A DNA stretch of 18,278 nucleotides from Sphingobium sp. (GTDB lineage: Bacteria > Pseudomonadota > Alphaproteobacteria > Sphingomonadales > Sphingomonadaceae), in contig JASBTC010000390.1 in assembly GCA_030148625.1 (NCBI GenBank), positions 1 to 18,278 on the forward strand. The letters are read 5' to 3'. The first letter of the stretch is position 1, and each line of letters starts with the position of its first letter. Positions 7,293-14,514 of this stretch are shown here, piece by piece. Under the pieces are notes generated by a model. It did not search any database. It was not told the origin of the DNA and saw nothing but the letters and a program-made list of their open reading frames with translations. Made by a program: the position numbers and the translations under genes.

Positions 7293-8351
7293 TCAGGCGG
7301 ATATGCCGCCGCGCTCGTACCAGGGTCGCGATCGTTTCACGATCGCCACCACCGACAGCATGACCGGCACTTCGACCAGCACGCCGACCACGGTGGCGAG
7401 CGCGGCGCCGGAGTTCAGCCCGAACAGGCTGATCGCCGCGGCGACCGCCAGTTCGAAGAAATTCGAGGCGCCGATCAGCGCCGATGGTGCGGCCACGCAC
7501 CACGCCACGCCGAAATGGCGGCTGAGCCAATAAGCGAGTCCGGCGTTGAGATAGACCTGAACCAGGATCGGCACCGCGATGAGCGCGATGACCAGCGGCC
7601 GCGCCACGATCGCTTCGCCCTGAAACCCGAACAGCAGCACCAATGTGGTGAGCAGCGCCGCCAGCGAAACCGGCCCGAACATGCGCAGCAGACGATCGAG
7701 CGCGTGCTGGCCGCCCCGGGCGAGGACGCGGCGGCGGATCGCCTGTGCAACGATAACGGGCACGACGATATAGAGCAGGACCGAGAGCAGCAGCGTATCC
7801 CATGGCACGGTGATCGACGCCACGCCGAGCAGCAATCCGACGAGCGGCGCGAAGGCGACGACCATGATCAGGTCGTTCAGCGCGACCTGGCCGAGCGTGT
7901 AGCCGGGATCCCCGTCGCAGAGGTTGGACCAGACAAAGACCATCGCCGTGCATGGCGCCGCGGCGAGGATGACGAGGCCCGCAATATAGGATGGAATCTC
8001 GCCCGCTGGCAGCAGCGGTGCGAACAGCCCTGCAAGGAAGAGCGTGGCGAGCAGGGTCATCGAGAATGGCTTGACCGCCCAGTTGATGAAAAGCGTGATG
8101 CCGACGCCTTTCCAATGCTGCCGGACCCCGGCCAGCGCGCCGAAGTCGATCTTCAGCAGCATCGGCACGATCATCAGCCAGATCAGGATCGCGACGACGA
8201 GATTGACGCGGGCGACCTCGGCCGCGGCAATCGCGGCGAACAGGCCGGGAAGGGCGTAACCCAGTCCGATTCCGGCGACGATGCACAGCGCGACCCAGAC
8301 CGATAGATAGCGTTCGAAGGTGCCGATCGCCGGGCGGGGAGCGGCGGCCAT
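7293..8351 (-). CDS. acr3: Acr3-family arsenite efflux transporter
   Basis: This is a 352-residue inner-membrane protein with about ten helices. It has the Acr3 hallmark [20 protein letters not shown], whose Cys134 corresponds to the arsenite-binding cysteine, and a late VEVPVML helix carrying the second essential acidic residue, Glu327. It exports As(III) using the membrane gradient, taking the product of the reductase encoded just upstream. It is of the BASS-related Acr3 type, not the unrelated ArsB type, although databases often label both arsB. The ATG at 8351 follows the arsC stop by one base and lacks its own Shine-Dalgarno site, so translation is probably coupled. In-frame codons further upstream would overlap arsC and add a non-conserved tail. 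Confidence 0.96.
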   Translation of the reverse strand: MAAAPRPAIGTFERYLSVWVALCIVAGIGLGYALPGLFAAIAAAEVARVNLVVAILIWLMIVPMLLKIDFGALAGVRQHWKGVGITLFINWAVKPFSMTLLATLFLAGLFAPLLPAGEIPSYIAGLVILAAAPCTAMVFVWSNLCDGDPGYTLGQVALNDLIMVVAFAPLVGLLLGVASITVPWDTLLLSVLLYIVVPVIVAQAIRRRVLARGGQHALDRLLRMFGPVSLAALLTTLVLLFGFQGEAIVARPLVIALIAVPILVQVYLNAGLAYWLSRHFGVAWCVAAPSALIGASNFFELAVAAAISLFGLNSGAALATVVGVLVEVPVMLSVVAIVKRSRPWYERGGISA

Positions 8352-8352
8352 G

Positions 8353-8787
8353 TCAGGATCTGCGGAGGAGCTGATTGCCGTCGGTGTCGACGACCTGCTC
8401 GCCATCCTCCTTGGCGAAGGCGCCTTGCTGTCGATCGGGCAGCAGGTCGAGCACGGCTTCGGAGGGGCGGCACAGCTTCACGCCGCGCGGAGAGACGACG
8501 ATCGGGCGGTTGATCAGGATCGGATGCGCCATCATCGCATCGACCAGCGCCGCGTCGGAGAGCGACGGATCGCCAAGGCCGAGTTCGGCATAGGGCGTGT
8601 TCTTTTCACGCAGCAGCGGGCGTGGTCCGCCACCCATCCTGACGATCAGCGATTCCAGCATCGCACGTGACGGCGGCGTCTTCAGATATTCGACGATGTG
8701 CGGCTCGATCCCGGCGTTGCGGATCATCGCGAGCGCGTTGCGCGAGGTGCCGCATTCGGGATTGTGGTAGATGACGATGTCGGTCAC
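8353..8787 (-). CDS. arsC: ArsC, glutaredoxin-dependent arsenate reductase
   Basis: The 144-residue cytoplasmic enzyme reduces arsenate to arsenite, the form pumped out by Acr3. The catalytic loop HNPECGTSRN places the nucleophile at Cys12. The arsenate-binding arginines are visible in LLREKNTPY and in HPILINRPIVVSPRG, as in the E. coli plasmid R773 ArsC class. The length is typical. Translation starts at GTG (8787); a GAGGGA ribosome site overlaps the arsR stop codon (TGAGGGA), which lies 10 bases upstream. The C terminus past about residue 115 is variable and hydrophilic. Confidence 0.96.
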   Translation of the reverse strand: MTDIVIYHNPECGTSRNALAMIRNAGIEPHIVEYLKTPPSRAMLESLIVRMGGGPRPLLREKNTPYAELGLGDPSLSDAALVDAMMAHPILINRPIVVSPRGVKLCRPSEAVLDLLPDRQQGAFAKEDGEQVVDTDGNQLLRRS

Positions 8788-8797
8788 GGATTGTCCC

Positions 8798-9127
8798 TCA
8801 GCAACAGGCGAGTTCGGCGAGCAATGGCTCGCAAAGTTCGGCGCGGCCCTGACAGCAGTCCCTGGCGAGGAAGAGCATCAGTGCGCGGAGCGCGTCGATG
8901 TTCGCGCGCTGGATCATCTGGCGACCCCGCTTTTCGGCAATGACGAGATCCGCCTTCGCCAGCACCGCGAGATGCGTGGAGAAAGTGCTCTGCATCAGCC
9001 CCGATGCATCGACGAGCTGGCCGGTCGAAAGACCCTCGGGCTCGTGGCGGACGAGCAGCCGGAACGTGGCCAGTCGTGTCGGGTGGGCCAGGGCCGCGAG
9101 TGCGGCAAGCGCGATTTCCGTATCCAT
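8798..9127 (-). CDS. arsR: ArsR-family arsenite-responsive repressor
   Basis: The 109-residue winged-helix regulator has LAALAHPTRLATFRLLVRHEPEG at its N terminus and the recognition helix LMQSTFSTHLAVLAKADLV (44-62), both standard for ArsR/SmtB. It lacks the ELCVCDL metal motif of R773 ArsR. Instead, cysteines cluster at the C terminus: Cys91, Cys92, Cys99, Cys108 and Cys109. That resembles the C-terminal Cys triad known from Acidithiobacillus ferrooxidans ArsR, so As(III) sensing there is a reasonable inference. It heads the operon and should repress its own promoter through the two palindromes just upstream. The ATG at 9127 has no Shine-Dalgarno sequence, and the promoter spacing predicts a leaderless message. 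Confidence 0.95.
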   Translation of the reverse strand: MDTEIALAALAALAHPTRLATFRLLVRHEPEGLSTGQLVDASGLMQSTFSTHLAVLAKADLVIAEKRGRQMIQRANIDALRALMLFLARDCCQGRAELCEPLLAELACC

Positions 9128-9128
9128 T

Positions 9129-9146
9129 CATCGGAAATTACCGATG
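9129..9146. promoter_or_regulatory. ArsR operator 1, overlapping the -10 box
   Basis: CATCGGAAATTACCGATG is an inverted repeat with six perfect outer pairs. It ends two bases before the arsR ATG and contains the whole -10 hexamer, so a bound repressor would block RNA polymerase. It shares ATCGG-N6-CCGAT with the second palindrome 39 bases away. Confidence 0.8.
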
Positions 9147-9163
9147 GGATGTCCGGCTGTCAA
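9135..9163 (-). promoter_or_regulatory. sigma-70 promoter of the ars operon
   Basis: On the minus strand a perfect -35 TTGACA (9163-9158) is separated by exactly 17 bases from the -10 TAATTT (9140-9135). Only seven bases lie between the -10 box and the arsR ATG, so transcription should start at or next to the A of the start codon. Confidence 0.8.
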
Positions 9164-9167
9164 TTCC

Positions 9168-9185
9168 TATCGGAAAATTCCGATG
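9168..9185. promoter_or_regulatory. ArsR operator 2, upstream of the -35 box
   Basis: The inverted repeat ATCGGAAAATTCCGAT (9169-9184) has seven pairs on each side of a two-base centre. It is nearly the same as operator 1 and lies five bases upstream of the -35 hexamer, so the two sites bracket the promoter. Cooperative or looped repression is possible. Confidence 0.75.
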
Positions 9186-9219
9186 GGTTTCGCGCCAAGC
9201 GGGCAGGGCGGCGCGTGCG

Positions 9220-10077
9220 TCAAAAGGCGATGCCTGGTCTCAGGACGCATTGAAACAGGGTGAGCGTCACGCCCAATGCAAGCGTCGGCCCCAGGAGGCT
9301 GATGGCCTGGAGACCGCCATCGTCGGCCCGATATCGCGTGATCGCCATGCCCATGATCAGCCAGCCCACGCCCACCAGATTGACGATCAGGGGGATCAGG
9401 ACGACCTCGATGATCTCGCGCGGCAGTCGGAACGGGATGATGAGCATGACCGACAGCAGCGCGGCGATCAGCATCTCGATCGCGAATGCCCGTGACCGTC
9501 GGGACGGTGGGGATTCAGCCAACGGAAAGGCGCTGGCGAGTGTCGTGCCGGCAAATGCCATCGCAACCACGGCGGCGATCAGGAGCAGTGCCTTGCCGGT
9601 GCCGCTCACCGCGAGATAGGCCAGTGCGCGGCCGACATCGTTGCCGGGCAGCAACGTGCCGATCGCGAGCTGCGTCAGCGCCTGATACAGGCCCTGGAAG
9701 GCCATCCAGAAGAAGAACAGCTGCCAGCTGATCGACATGCTTCGCGCAAGAGAAAGCGCTCCCAGAAACGTCAGTCCACTGGCAAGCGTCGCGATCGCAC
9801 CACTGCCTTGCAACAGTTCGGCAATCCGGACCTTGCCCGTCCAGTCATGATCATTGTGATAGAGGATCGGGTGCAGCCCGGGGGTGAGCGCCTTCGGGAT
9901 GACCAGCCACAATTCCTGCCAGAAGAATGTCAGGGTGAAGGCCAGCGCACAAAACAGGATCGAGCCGATTCCATCGCGCCGGACCAGCGGGATGGCCTGG
10001 GCACGCGGTTTCAGCAGCGCCAGCCCGGCGACGAGCGGCGCCAATCCGACCGCGATCAGGAGCAGAAGCAGCGTCAT
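9220..10077 (-). CDS. unrecognised polytopic membrane protein
   Basis: I do not recognise this family. With the ATG at 10077 the protein has 285 residues and about eight membrane helices (roughly 2-22, 37-60, 92-112, 117-140, 150-180, 198-216, 222-246 and 256-276). The only striking soluble motif lies between helices 2 and 3: FFWQELWLVIPKAL followed by HPILYHNDHDW. It carries three His (69, 74 and 77) and acidic residues that could bind a metal or form an active site. In-frame starts also exist at 10152 (ATG) and 10200 (GTG), giving up to 326 residues with a charged N-terminal tail. I prefer 10077 because the protein then opens with a hydrophobic helix, although no site has a good ribosome binding sequence. 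It is divergent from the receptor operon and ends 57 bases before the ars promoter; it is not an ars gene by sequence. Confidence 0.75.
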   Translation of the reverse strand: MTLLLLLIAVGLAPLVAGLALLKPRAQAIPLVRRDGIGSILFCALAFTLTFFWQELWLVIPKALTPGLHPILYHNDHDWTGKVRIAELLQGSGAIATLASGLTFLGALSLARSMSISWQLFFFWMAFQGLYQALTQLAIGTLLPGNDVGRALAYLAVSGTGKALLLIAAVVAMAFAGTTLASAFPLAESPPSRRSRAFAIEMLIAALLSVMLIIPFRLPREIIEVVLIPLIVNLVGVGWLIMGMAITRYRADDGGLQAISLLGPTLALGVTLTLFQCVLRPGIAF

Positions 10078-10299
10078 GGTGGCGTTTTGCCGAATCCGCG
10101 CGAGATCGGCCAGAGGCCAGTGATCGACGCGGTGCCGATCCAAATATTCCATCTCGATATAGCGGCGCGATAAATTACTATTATTCTGATATAGGTGCAC
10201 TTGTTAGTTCCCCCCCGACGGCAAGCCACCCGATCGCACAAAGGCCTCGGCCTCGGCGGCGCCCGGGAGTGCGCATTGCGATAAAATGGGGGGATATGA
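10078..10299. promoter_or_regulatory. divergent promoter region between the membrane protein and the second TonB receptor
   Basis: The stretch 10166-10206 is distinctly AT-rich in a GC-rich setting and is probably where both divergent promoters lie. I could not fix a -35/-10 pair on either strand. No Fur-like palindrome is visible, in contrast to the first receptor. A run of seven C (10211-10217) and a run of six G (10288-10293) occur here; the latter doubles as the ribosome site of the receptor gene. Confidence 0.4.
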
Positions 10300-12687
10300 A
10301 TGGTTTTGAGTCGATCGACGCGGCGCATGTGTCTGGCGACTGCCGCGGTGATGCTGGTTCCGGTTTCGGCGGCGGCGCAGACCGCTGGCGAAGCGAAAGC
10401 GACCGAGGCGGCGGGGATCGCCGACGAGATCGTCGTGACCGCCCGCAAGCGCGAGGAAAGCCTTCAGGACGTTCCACTCTCCGTCCAGGCGTTCAGCGGC
10501 GCCACGCTCGAGCGCGCGGGCATCCGTGACTTTTCGGAGATCGCCTATCGCGTGCCGGGATTGAAGCTGAGCGCCGAGCGCGCGGTCGATACCGAGCTTT
10601 TCATCCGCGGCATCGGATCGGATATCCAGGGCGCGGGCGCCGATGGCGCGGTCGGCATCTTCGTCGACGGCGTCTATATGTCGCGCGGTTCGGGCTCGCT
10701 GGTCGACCTGTACGATCTGGAGCGCGTCGAGGTGCTCAAGGGGCCGCAGGCGCTGCGCTTCGGCAAGAGCGTCGTCGGCGGCCTGATCAATTATATCACC
10801 AAGAAGCCGACCCGCGAGTTCGAGGGCAGCGTCGAGGCGACTTACGGCAATTACAACAAGCTCGATATCGCGGCGGCGGTGCGTGGCCCGATCTCCGATA
10901 CCGTCGGCTTCGGGCTGACGGCCAGTTCGCGCACGCATGACGGCTATGCCAAGAATATCCGCGGCGGCGACGAGGAGGATCAGAACACCCAGGCGATCCG
11001 CGCCCAGCTTCGCTGGCAGCCCGACGCCACGCTGGATGTGAATATCGCCGCAGATTATACGCGCCACCGCGACGGCGCGCGCTGGGTCGACATCATCGAT
11101 CCCCGTGACAGCCATGAAGTGACGTATAACAGCTTCTTCGCGCCGCCGATCCCGGGATTACCCGGTTTCGTCCTGCCCAATCGCAACGCACCGTTCAAAA
11201 GCGCGAACCATCGCAAGGGTGCGCATAATTTCACCGGCTTCCAGAATTCGGACATGTACGGGCTGAGCGGCACCGTCGCCTGGGATCCGAGCGACAGCGT
11301 CAGCGTCACCGCGCAGACCGCCTATCGCGATTCATCGCTGTCGGCGCGCGAGGACGGGGCGGGGATGTTCTTCAATTTTCCGATCGATCCCGCGACCAAT
11401 GCGCCCGATATCACCTCCGCGATGCTGGCGGGGATCAACACCTATCTCAAGACGGTGCCGGACAGTTATTTCGACAGCGCCAAGACCGACGACGTGAAGC
11501 AATTCTCGCAGGAAGTCCGTGTGCGCTGGAATGATGGCGGGCGGCTCCATCTCGAAGCCGGCGGCTATTATCTGCGCGAGAAGATCCGCCGTTCCGAAAC
11601 CGTCAATTTCCTGTTTCCCGATTTCCAGGCGATCACCGAATTCGCCTTTGCGATCGCCTATGGCGGTACGCCCGCCTCGCCGTTTCCGGGCACCAACAAC
11701 ACCGTCACGACTTCGCACAACGACAATATCGGGCTGTTCGGAGAGGTCAGCTACGATCTGACCGACAGGCTCTCGGTCGATGCCGGCGTGCGCTACGCCT
11801 ATGATCGCAAGGCCTATTCGAACGCACGGTCGGGCGTGTCGTTCGAAGGCGAGCCGGTGGGCTTCACCGTCACCGACAAGCGGAGCTGGGATGCATGGCT
11901 GCCCAGCGCGACGATCCGCTTCGAACCGAGCGACGATGCGACCTTCTATGCGCGCTATGCCAAGGGCTACAAGCCGGGCGGCTGGACGGGCGAGGATGCG
12001 AACAATCCCGCCGAGGCGCTGGTCTCGTTCGATCCCGAGACCGCCGACAGCTTCGAACTGGGTGCCAAGCTGGCGCTGGCCAATCGCCGCGTCTTCATCA
12101 ATGCCGCAGCCTATTACACGCTGTACGACAATCTGCAGACCAACCAGTTCCTGTCGCCCGGCCCTGGTGCACCGCCCGACAATTTCGTCGTCAATGCCAA
12201 GAACGGCACGCGCGCCTATGGCCTGGAACTCGACATCCAGGCGCGCCTGACCGACGCGCTCAGCCTTTCGGGCAACTATGCTTTCTCCAAGTGCAATTTC
12301 ACCGGCGAACTGATCATCGACGATGAGGGCACCGATCTCGACGGCAAGAGCTGCCGCCGGACGCCCAAACATGCCTTCGGCCTGGCCGCCAATCTCGACC
12401 AGCCGATCAGCGAGCGGCTGGTGCTCGTCGGCGGCAGCGACTTCCAATATACCGGCGCGCATTTCTTCGACAATCCGAACACGCCGGCGCTGAAGTTCGA
12501 TAGCGAGATCCTGCTCAACGCCCGGCTCGGCATTCGCGACGAGGCGCGCAAATGGGAGCTGACGGCCTGGGTCAAGAACCTGACCAACGAGCTCAATTAC
12601 ACCAGCAAGCTCGATCTCTTCGGGACAATCTACGGCACCTATATTCCGCCGCGCACTTACGGCATCACCGGCAAATGGCGCTTCTGA
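10300..12687 (+). CDS. TonB-dependent outer-membrane receptor, ligand unknown
   Basis: This 795-residue receptor has a signal peptide (about 1-26, ending VSAAAQ) and a TonB box, DEIVVTA, at 42-48, followed by RKREESLQDVPLSV, the signature of the large sphingomonad receptor class. The plug domain contains FIRGIGSDIQGAG, VGIFVDGVYMSR and LERVEVLKGPQALRFGKS. The barrel fills the remainder and ends YGITGKWRF with a terminal Phe. The ribosome site is a G6 tract seven bases from the ATG. The receptor is followed, 23 bases later, by an exported beta-propeller gene and then a lipoprotein gene, which points to a dedicated uptake system. No Fur-like site is seen, so the ligand may not be an iron chelate; plant or microbial organic compounds or glycans are alternatives. 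Annotation as an iron-complex receptor would be by default only. Confidence 0.93.
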   Translation: MVLSRSTRRMCLATAAVMLVPVSAAAQTAGEAKATEAAGIADEIVVTARKREESLQDVPLSVQAFSGATLERAGIRDFSEIAYRVPGLKLSAERAVDTELFIRGIGSDIQGAGADGAVGIFVDGVYMSRGSGSLVDLYDLERVEVLKGPQALRFGKSVVGGLINYITKKPTREFEGSVEATYGNYNKLDIAAAVRGPISDTVGFGLTASSRTHDGYAKNIRGGDEEDQNTQAIRAQLRWQPDATLDVNIAADYTRHRDGARWVDIIDPRDSHEVTYNSFFAPPIPGLPGFVLPNRNAPFKSANHRKGAHNFTGFQNSDMYGLSGTVAWDPSDSVSVTAQTAYRDSSLSAREDGAGMFFNFPIDPATNAPDITSAMLAGINTYLKTVPDSYFDSAKTDDVKQFSQEVRVRWNDGGRLHLEAGGYYLREKIRRSETVNFLFPDFQAITEFAFAIAYGGTPASPFPGTNNTVTTSHNDNIGLFGEVSYDLTDRLSVDAGVRYAYDRKAYSNARSGVSFEGEPVGFTVTDKRSWDAWLPSATIRFEPSDDATFYARYAKGYKPGGWTGEDANNPAEALVSFDPETADSFELGAKLALANRRVFINAAAYYTLYDNLQTNQFLSPGPGAPPDNFVVNAKNGTRAYGLELDIQARLTDALSLSGNYAFSKCNFTGELIIDDEGTDLDGKSCRRTPKHAFGLAANLDQPISERLVLVGGSDFQYTGAHFFDNPNTPALKFDSEILLNARLGIRDEARKWELTAWVKNLTNELNYTSKLDLFGTIYGTYIPPRTYGITGKWRF

Positions 12688-12710
12688 ACATGCTTCTGGG
12701 GAATTCGGCG

Positions 12711-14477
12711 ATGACCGATACGGGTAAAGGATCCTGGCTTCGCATGCTGCGCGTCACCCTGGCCGCCGGCGCGCTATGCGGGATCGCCGGTGCCGCGTCC
12801 GCCTCTGGCGGGGAGGCACCGGCGGGCCCGGTCAACATCACCGATCCCTGGCTCAAGGCATGGCATGACCTGACCCGCGACAATCCGCCGCCACCCCCGG
12901 TGCCGGGCAAGGATTACGGCATGGATGCCGCGACCGGCCGCTTCAACGCGCCGGTGGCGACGCCGCTGACCAATGATGCGCCGGCCTTTCCCGGACAGCT
13001 GACGCATTGGGATCAGAAAAGCTACGCGAAGAACGTCAAGGTTCTCGCTTTCTACCCCCATGTCACGTCGCCCTGGCATGCCTGGGCGAATGTCGCCGAT
13101 TTCGGCGGGCGCCGATATCTCTACACACATGATCGCGACTATCTGCGGATCCTCGACGTCACCGATCCGCGCAAGGCGAAGATCGTCTTCTCCGAGGGCG
13201 GCGTCTGGAGCAAATCCGGATCGGGCGAGGAATTCGACGCCGCGAACGTCAAGAATTATCTCGGCGGCGCGACGATCGTGTGGAGCAAGGCGCTCGGCAA
13301 GAATGTGATCGTCGCATCCTACGAGATCGGCCGCTTCGGCATCTTCGAAGACAAGATGCGCCAGCCCGACAAGGTCGCCTCACTGCGCAACTATAATTCG
13401 CTCAAGGGCTTCAAGGTCTTCGCGATGAATGGCCCGCTGCCCGACCAGTGGGAATTGCTGGCGACGCGGACCACCGATTACAAGCATCCCGATGCGCCGA
13501 TCGGCCAGCAGCAGGGCTCGGGCTCGCTCGATGCGCCGGCATGGTCGGGCGGCAAATATATGATACTCTCCTCCGCACCCGACGACAGCTATGCCCTCAC
13601 CGAATATCCCGATTATCTGCATTCGCCGGGCTTCCAGCTCTGGGACATGTCCAACCCCGCCGATCCGAAATTCGTCTCGCAGATCGCGGTTCCCGGCCAG
13701 ATCGCGGGCGACAAGGCGCATGAGGCGGCCTATCTCGCCAATCCGCGCGCGGGCAATCGCACTTCGTGGATGGGCTCGCGCAATCCGCTGTTCCTGCCGA
13801 AACCGATCGAGGATGGCGGCAAGCTCGGCTTTGGCGGCATGGGCGGCCTCGGCTTCTACAGCTTCGATCTCGCCGATCCCGCGCAGCCCAGGATGCTCGG
13901 CCATCTGAGCGTGCCGCCGAGTTTCGCCGGCACCGAATTCGATAATGTCGATGTCAGCCAATATGATCGCACCGGCTTCGTCTTTTCGAACGGCTATCCG
14001 ATGAATGCGAGCTGCTTCGAACCCTATAAGGACATTTATTCGATCGATGTCCGCGATCCGGCCAATCCCAGGGTGGCCGCGAAATTCCCGCGGCCGACGC
14101 CGCCCAAGGGCGCGGGCTTCACCGATTATTGCCAGCGGCGCGGCAGTTTCGGCCCCAAGCGGTCGGGCGGCAACGGCCAGCCGCTTCATGGCCGGCAGGG
14201 CGTGGTCCCCTATGCCTTTTACAATGCCGGCATCCAGATTTTCGACGTCAAGGATCCGGCGAAGCCCAGGATCGCGGGCTATTTCGTGCCGCGTTTCCCG
14301 ACCGCCGAGGAACTGCCCGAATATACGTTCGAGAACACGACCTTCGCGGTCTTTACCGAATATGACCGCAACATCATCTGGGCCTTTTCCACCAACGGGC
14401 TCTACGCGCTGTCGACACCGCTGCTCGGCGCGCCGAAGGCTGGGATGCCTGCGAAGATCTGGCCCGAACGCAAATAG
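12711..14477 (+). CDS. exported LVIVD-repeat beta-propeller protein
   Basis: The 588-residue protein has a signal peptide ending near residues 30-32 (ALCGIAGAASA). Its body is built of LVIVD-type propeller blades, seen as repeated YxxDVxDPxxP units: LRILDVTDPRKAKIV (145-159), FQLWDMSNPADPKFV (308-322), FYSFDLADPAQPRML (382-396), IYSIDVRDPANPRVA (442-456) and IQIFDVKDPAKPRIA (508-522). A degenerate last blade (NGLYALSTP) may close the ring. Such propellers bind ligands or proteins outside the cytoplasm; no catalytic function is established. Three Cys occur, one in the signal region and others at 435 and 474. The frame extends upstream into the receptor gene, but GGGGA eight bases before 12711 supports this start; ATGs at 12690 and 12743 are alternatives. 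Location in the periplasm or on the surface is inferred. Confidence 0.88.
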   Translation: MTDTGKGSWLRMLRVTLAAGALCGIAGAASASGGEAPAGPVNITDPWLKAWHDLTRDNPPPPPVPGKDYGMDAATGRFNAPVATPLTNDAPAFPGQLTHWDQKSYAKNVKVLAFYPHVTSPWHAWANVADFGGRRYLYTHDRDYLRILDVTDPRKAKIVFSEGGVWSKSGSGEEFDAANVKNYLGGATIVWSKALGKNVIVASYEIGRFGIFEDKMRQPDKVASLRNYNSLKGFKVFAMNGPLPDQWELLATRTTDYKHPDAPIGQQQGSGSLDAPAWSGGKYMILSSAPDDSYALTEYPDYLHSPGFQLWDMSNPADPKFVSQIAVPGQIAGDKAHEAAYLANPRAGNRTSWMGSRNPLFLPKPIEDGGKLGFGGMGGLGFYSFDLADPAQPRMLGHLSVPPSFAGTEFDNVDVSQYDRTGFVFSNGYPMNASCFEPYKDIYSIDVRDPANPRVAAKFPRPTPPKGAGFTDYCQRRGSFGPKRSGGNGQPLHGRQGVVPYAFYNAGIQIFDVKDPAKPRIAGYFVPRFPTAEELPEYTFENTTFAVFTEYDRNIIWAFSTNGLYALSTPLLGAPKAGMPAKIWPERK

Positions 14478-14514
14478 TCGCGGCGGTCGCGCTGCTCATT
14501 TGAGAGGATTATCG

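Noticed and set aside
6490..8286. A 598-codon frame that would make ArsH a fusion with a long N-terminal part
   Set aside because: The upstream part is an alternate-frame reading of acr3, rich in Arg. The ATG at 7233 gives the standard ArsH length.
6942..8306. A 454-codon plus-strand frame opposite arsH and acr3
   Set aside because: The translation is dominated by Arg, Asp, Gln and His, the usual shadow of hydrophobic codons read backwards, and it overlaps two confident genes.
10160..10210. Possible Fur box in the AT-rich divergent region
   Set aside because: No 7-1-7 register gave more than about five of 14 consensus matches.
11332..12462. A 376-codon minus-strand frame inside the second receptor gene
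   Set aside because: It is antisense to the conserved receptor barrel, with no family resemblance and no ribosome site noted.
12552..12710. Extended N terminus of the propeller protein overlapping the receptor gene
   Set aside because: The extension lies in receptor coding sequence and would bury the signal peptide. GGGGA before 12711 supports the shorter start.
13380..14189. A 269-codon minus-strand frame inside the propeller gene
   Set aside because: It lies opposite the LVIVD repeats, and its composition reflects the reverse complement of those repeats.
14005..14514. Upstream extension of the lipoprotein frame into the propeller gene
   Set aside because: The extension is Arg/Ser/Pro-rich shadow sequence; the ATG at 14515 has a strong ribosome site and begins a lipoprotein signal.
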